Positions 61,517-64,000 of a DNA stretch of 64,000 nucleotides are shown piece after piece. Numbering within the stretch: position 1 is the first letter of the stretch; each line of letters begins with the position of its first letter. The notes beneath the pieces were generated by a model that saw only the letters and a program-made list of their open reading frames with translations, did no database searches and was not told the origin of the DNA. A program made the translations under genes and the position numbers. The DNA is taken from contig NZ_CP014616.1 in assembly GCF_001590685.1 (NCBI RefSeq), positions 4,277,001 to 4,341,000 on the forward strand. Direction: 5' to 3'. This stretch comes from Sporosarcina psychrophila. Lineage in GTDB: Bacteria; Bacillota; Bacilli; Bacillales_A; Planococcaceae.

Positions 61517-62215
61517 TCACAGTGCGACCCGGACACGGTCGAATAAGTTGTTATTTTCGAGATGGACATGTTCAAATGTGTCTTTTTCAAGTTGTGCAAG
61601 ACGTGCGTACACGAGTCTATACGTTCCACAGGCTTCGTCTGGTAGCGTGAAATTATTCGTTAGATCACGTATTTCAAATAATAATTTACCTGCGTGTTCG
61701 TGCTCTTGCTCAAGTTCCGTTACAAGCGGCTTAACCTTTTCTTTCAATTCAGGTGTAGGATTTTCTAAAAACTCCAGAATTAGCGGAAATACGTTGGCAT
61801 CTTCGTCTGCCGTGTGATCAAGAAGTTCACTTCGTAATTCTTTAAAAATCTCTTGAACGCGAAGTAGATGCGGATGATTTTCTCCATGGACACGGGCAAC
61901 CTTTGTAATGTACGGTGCGAGAAGCGGTAATTCTTCCCGTAGCCCAGTATGATACTTTTCTTGAATATAGGAGACGAGCGTTTTTGAACCGAATGACGTT
62001 GGATCGATGCCACTTTGCTGCTCGCGTTTCTCCTCTATTTTTTTGACACTATTTAGAACCTCTTCAGGATTGAGTTTTCGTTCTTTAGCTGCATCTTTAA
62101 GAGCAATTTTTCCACCGCAACAGAAATCGATGCGCAAACTTCTAAACAAATCAGCACTTTGAGGGAGCTCCGTGACGATATCACAAACTTGTGTATCAAG
62201 TGTTAGTCGACTCAT
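61517..62215 (-). CDS. ric: Iron-sulfur cluster repair di-iron protein RIC (ScdA/YtfE)
   Basis: 232 residues. N-terminal ScdA_N domain with the FCCGGK cysteine pair near residue 32; C-terminal hemerythrin-like di-iron domain with ligands HGENHPHL near 108, LLDHTADEDANVFP (HxxxE) near 132, EQEHEHAG near 168 and HVHLENNNLF near 218. RIC restores Fe-S clusters damaged by nitric oxide or oxidants, by-products of nitrate/nitrite respiration. Start ATG with GAGGAGGAAA upstream. Upstream lie a Fur-type box (62243) and a perfect NreC-type dyad (62293), consistent with control by iron and by nitrate/anoxia. Confidence 0.94.
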   Translation of the reverse strand: MSRLTLDTQVCDIVTELPQSADLFRSLRIDFCCGGKIALKDAAKERKLNPEEVLNSVKKIEEKREQQSGIDPTSFGSKTLVSYIQEKYHTGLREELPLLAPYITKVARVHGENHPHLLRVQEIFKELRSELLDHTADEDANVFPLILEFLENPTPELKEKVKPLVTELEQEHEHAGKLLFEIRDLTNNFTLPDEACGTYRLVYARLAQLEKDTFEHVHLENNNLFDRVRVAL

Positions 62216-62242
62216 AATTTTTTCCTCCTCTGCTTGTTTTAA

Positions 62243-62257
62243 TGAGAATTATTCTCA
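62243..62257. promoter_or_regulatory. Fur-type box before ric
   Basis: TGAGAAT-T-ATTCTCA, a perfect 7-1-7 inverted repeat matching the Fur box form TGATAATNATTATCA except at the two symmetric G/C positions. It lies 28 bp before the ric start codon. PerR boxes have the same layout but are A/T-only (TTATAAT), so Fur fits better. Confidence 0.65.
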
Positions 62258-62292
62258 CCCTTAGTTTACAAGGCAGCCATTCGTACCGATAG

Positions 62293-62306
62293 TAGGGTTT
62301 GCCCTA
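62293..62306. promoter_or_regulatory. Perfect NreC-type dyad before ric
   Basis: TAGGG-TTTG-CCCTA, the exact inverted repeat that defines the motif also found before narK and narG. Its centre is about 85 bp from the ric start codon, upstream of the Fur-type box. Confidence 0.6.
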
Positions 62307-62345
62307 TTTAAGATACTACATCCCCATTCAAATCCCTTCTTACTT

Positions 62346-62382
62346 GAAAAAAAACGCACACGATTTTTCCCGTGTGCGTTCA
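62346..62382 (-). terminator. Terminator of the ribonucleotide reductase operon
   Basis: AACGCACACG (62353-62362) pairs with CGTGTGCGTT (62371-62380); eight T follow on the minus strand. Located just after the nrdF stop codon. Confidence 0.95.
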
Positions 62383-62387
62383 TATAC

Positions 62388-63425
62388 TTACAAATCATCA
62401 AATCCATTAAGATCGCTTGTTTTGACGTATTGACGTGATGATTGTTCAAAGAAGTCGGTTTTTGTATCGTCGAAGCTGTCCACATATGCACGAATCCATT
62501 TCATTGGGTTGTCAGTGAACTCCGGATAAATTTCACTAAGTCCGAGCATGCGAAGCATTTTGTTCGCGCGATATTTCACATAGCCTTCCATTTCGGCAAG
62601 TTCGATACCTTCAATATCCGCTAGTACGTAACGGCTCCAGATGACTTCCTGTTCGACCGAATGTTTGAACTGATCGTAAATCCAAGCCGTAAATTCATCT
62701 GTATTTTGTTCAGGGTTTTCTGCAAGTGCTGCGCGGAAAATGTCACTAATTGCTTTCCCATGTTGCAATTCATCACGATTAATATACGAAATCATTGTCG
62801 AAGTACCGACCATTTTCTGATTGCGTGCGAGATTGTAGAAGAATGCGAATCCACTATAGAAAAATAGCCCTTCAAGCAGCGTCGTATAGACCATCGCTTT
62901 CAATGCTGATTCGATTGTCGGACGCTCGGCGAAGTCATTGTATACTTCTACAATGCGCTCATTCCGTTTCAATAGCACTTCATCTGAGCGGCCCATTTCA
63001 AATGAAGCCATCTGCTTATTAAGTGTCGTAACGGAAGATAGTACGTACGCATAGCTGTGATTATGTTCACTTTCTTGATCGGCAATTGTGGCCATAATTG
63101 ATTTAACAGAAGGATCGGTTGTATAATCCGCCATTTTCAAAGCGATTATCGTCTGTGGTCCGTCAAGTGTCGCGAGTAAGCCAATAATTTTAAGAAATGC
63201 GTCTTGTTCCGGCTTTGTCAGCGTCGAGAATTGCTTAACGTCTTGTGTCATATCGACTTCATTGGCCGTCCAGAATAGTGAACGGATTTGTTGACGCAAT
63301 GTATAGAAATGGGGATGTGCGATGTCATTCCAGTTGAGGATACCACTCGCCTTGCCCCCGAAAATAGCCGTTGATTTGTTTGGATGTGCAGGTTCCAAGA
63401 CCTTCACTCGTTTAAGTTTTTCCAA
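62388..63425 (-). CDS. nrdF: Class I ribonucleotide reductase beta (radical) subunit
   Basis: About 345 residues. All six metal ligands and the radical tyrosine are in place: Asp in NEVDMTQD near residue 65, E-x2-H-x3-Y in DQESEHNHSY near 105 (Tyr is the radical site), Glu in LLEGLFFYSG near 180, and E-x2-H in RDELQHGKAI near 215. It makes the tyrosyl radical that drives deoxynucleotide synthesis by NrdE. Two starts are possible: ATG 63449 without a ribosome site, or TTG 63425 with AAGGGAG 10 nt upstream; I used the latter. Last gene of nrdE-flavodoxin-nrdF. Class Ib is likely, but the subclass is not certain from motifs. Confidence 0.9.
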   Translation of the reverse strand: MEKLKRVKVLEPAHPNKSTAIFGGKASGILNWNDIAHPHFYTLRQQIRSLFWTANEVDMTQDVKQFSTLTKPEQDAFLKIIGLLATLDGPQTIIALKMADYTTDPSVKSIMATIADQESEHNHSYAYVLSSVTTLNKQMASFEMGRSDEVLLKRNERIVEVYNDFAERPTIESALKAMVYTTLLEGLFFYSGFAFFYNLARNQKMVGTSTMISYINRDELQHGKAISDIFRAALAENPEQNTDEFTAWIYDQFKHSVEQEVIWSRYVLADIEGIELAEMEGYVKYRANKMLRMLGLSEIYPEFTDNPMKWIRAYVDSFDDTKTDFFEQSSRQYVKTSDLNGFDDL

Positions 63426-63844
63426 TTTCTGATGACTCCCTTCGACCATTCAATTACTTTTTCTTGCTGTATGCCACGTGGACTTTGTTCGATTTTAAGC
63501 GGCTCATAAGGGGATGCGTAAAACCGCGCTAACTTCACCGCTGCGTGGCAGAATAATGCATCGCCGCCAAATTGGGTATCACCCGTTCCGAAGACGTATA
63601 CATTATCCGGTTTATACCCCACATCCGCTACAAAGTCTTTTACTTCGTCAGGCGTTGAGCCTTGCTCCCACGTGAATGACCCCAAGAGCATCGCATCGAA
63701 ATCACGAGGGTTCGGAATGACGCCCCCACCGATTCGAAACGTTGTAACAGCTATATTTTCCGCTACTAGCGTTTCTTCAATCATTTCAGCAACTTCCTGC
63801 GTGTTTCCGCTCCACGATGCGTAGACGATTAAGAATGACACCAT
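63404..63844 (-). CDS. Flavodoxin encoded between nrdE and nrdF
   Basis: 146 residues. Classical flavodoxin: FMN-phosphate loop YASWSGNTQEVAEMIEE near residue 8, SFTWEQGSTPDEVKDF near 56 and GTGDTQFGGDALFCHAAVKL near 86. It lacks the short NrdI plan (about 130 residues, VTYTTNFGQVP type loop). Its position between the two reductase genes, overlapping both, suggests that it supplies electrons or oxidant to assemble the NrdF cofactor, the job NrdI does elsewhere. Start ATG 63844, 16 nt inside the nrdE end. Orthology to NrdI is not supported; the role is inferred. Confidence 0.8.
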   Translation of the reverse strand: MVSFLIVYASWSGNTQEVAEMIEETLVAENIAVTTFRIGGGVIPNPRDFDAMLLGSFTWEQGSTPDEVKDFVADVGYKPDNVYVFGTGDTQFGGDALFCHAAVKLARFYASPYEPLKIEQSPRGIQQEKVIEWSKGVIRNWKNLNE

Positions 63845-64000
63845 TCACACTCTTCGATATCCGTCGCAGTTGAACGTGTGTAGTATGTCGTTTTCATACC
63901 AGACTTCCACGCTTGCAAATGAAGTTCAAGCAGAACCGATGCACGAATTGAATTCGGAACATAGATGTTGAAAGAAATTGCTTGGTCAATATGGCGCTGT
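63829..64000 (-). CDS. nrdE: Ribonucleotide reductase alpha subunit NrdE, C-terminal end only
   Basis: The last 56 or so residues; the gene continues beyond the right edge. The barrel end motif SFNIYVPNSIRASVLLELHLQAWKSG MKTTYYTRS is the familiar close of class I alpha subunits. The tail EECEWCHS carries the C-x2-C pair that relays reducing power from thioredoxin or NrdH to the active site. Stop TAA at 63829. Followed by the overlapping flavodoxin gene. Confidence 0.88.
   Translation of the reverse strand, partial: QRHIDQAISFNIYVPNSIRASVLLELHLQAWKSGMKTTYYTRSTATDIEECEWCHS

Noticed and set aside
63404-63844. Calling the operon flavodoxin NrdI
   Set aside because: The FMN-binding loops and length are those of classical flavodoxins; only position supports NrdI.
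1-64000. Genomic island or prophage
   Set aside because: No integrase, transposase, phage gene or tRNA attachment site was found; codon use and ribosome sites are uniform, apart from slightly more A/T in the TetR gene at 13678.

Overview
The window is low-GC Bacillota chromosome. Strong Shine-Dalgarno sites (AAGGAGG type), a SigB-type promoter, CcpA cre boxes, Zur and Fur boxes, and close relatives of Bacillus/Geobacillus/Staphylococcus proteins (BmrA, lysine 6-dehydrogenase, NreABC, YhgE) all point to Bacillales. A soil Planococcaceae such as Sporosarcina is my best guess; the genus cannot be fixed from this sequence alone. I see no rRNA, tRNA, phage, transposase or CRISPR array.

Layout. 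1-5.2 kb: a Zur-boxed COG0523 metallochaperone (partial), a dicarboxylate/citrate-type DASS transporter, a degenerate-GGDEF plus family-2 glycosyltransferase pair, and a SigB-promoted short-chain dehydrogenase. 5.6-16.2 kb: export and drug-response genes. These are a YhgE-type protein with its TetR repressor and two matching candidate operators; an ABC-F ATPase behind a complete attenuation leader (promoter, 40-codon leader ORF, terminator); a two-gene ABC exporter with a divergent TetR; and a BmrA-like exporter. 16.7-23.2 kb: a PLP aminotransferase, an AIM24 protein and a lysine-degradation operon (aldehyde dehydrogenase, lysine 6-dehydrogenase, acyl-CoA dehydrogenase) headed by a cre box. 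24.4-37.4 kb: two SEC-C proteins, an MFS exporter with a divergent TetR, a second AIM24 protein, a LysR/formimidoylglutamase-like/GltS glutamate locus, an NSS transporter, a VOC protein and a 2-hydroxyacid dehydrogenase. 37.5-43.1 kb: a CitA/DctS-type two-component system followed by a tripartite tricarboxylate transporter tctCBA, with a cre box inside the terminator hairpin before tctC.

43.4-62.2 kb is a full nitrate-respiration island. Molybdenum-cofactor genes (moeA-mobB-moaE-moaD-mobA-moaA; divergent moaC; narK-moeB-moaB) lie beside narGHJI-nreABC, a hemerythrin-like gene and the Fe-S repair gene ric. The same dyad, TAGGG-N4-CCCTA, occurs upstream of narK, narG (twice, 21 bp apart) and ric, and probably marks one regulon of the oxygen/nitrate-sensing NreABC system. 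The window ends in a class I ribonucleotide reductase operon, nrdE-flavodoxin-nrdF.

Most unusual features: (1) two arrays of a degenerate 21-bp repeat in two convergent intergenic regions; (2) a three-copy interspersed palindromic element with inverted ends and compensatory changes in its hairpin; (3) a NarK nitrate transporter fused to a C-terminal PAS domain; (4) the ABC-F attenuator with its leader ORF; (5) a classical flavodoxin where NrdI would be expected.
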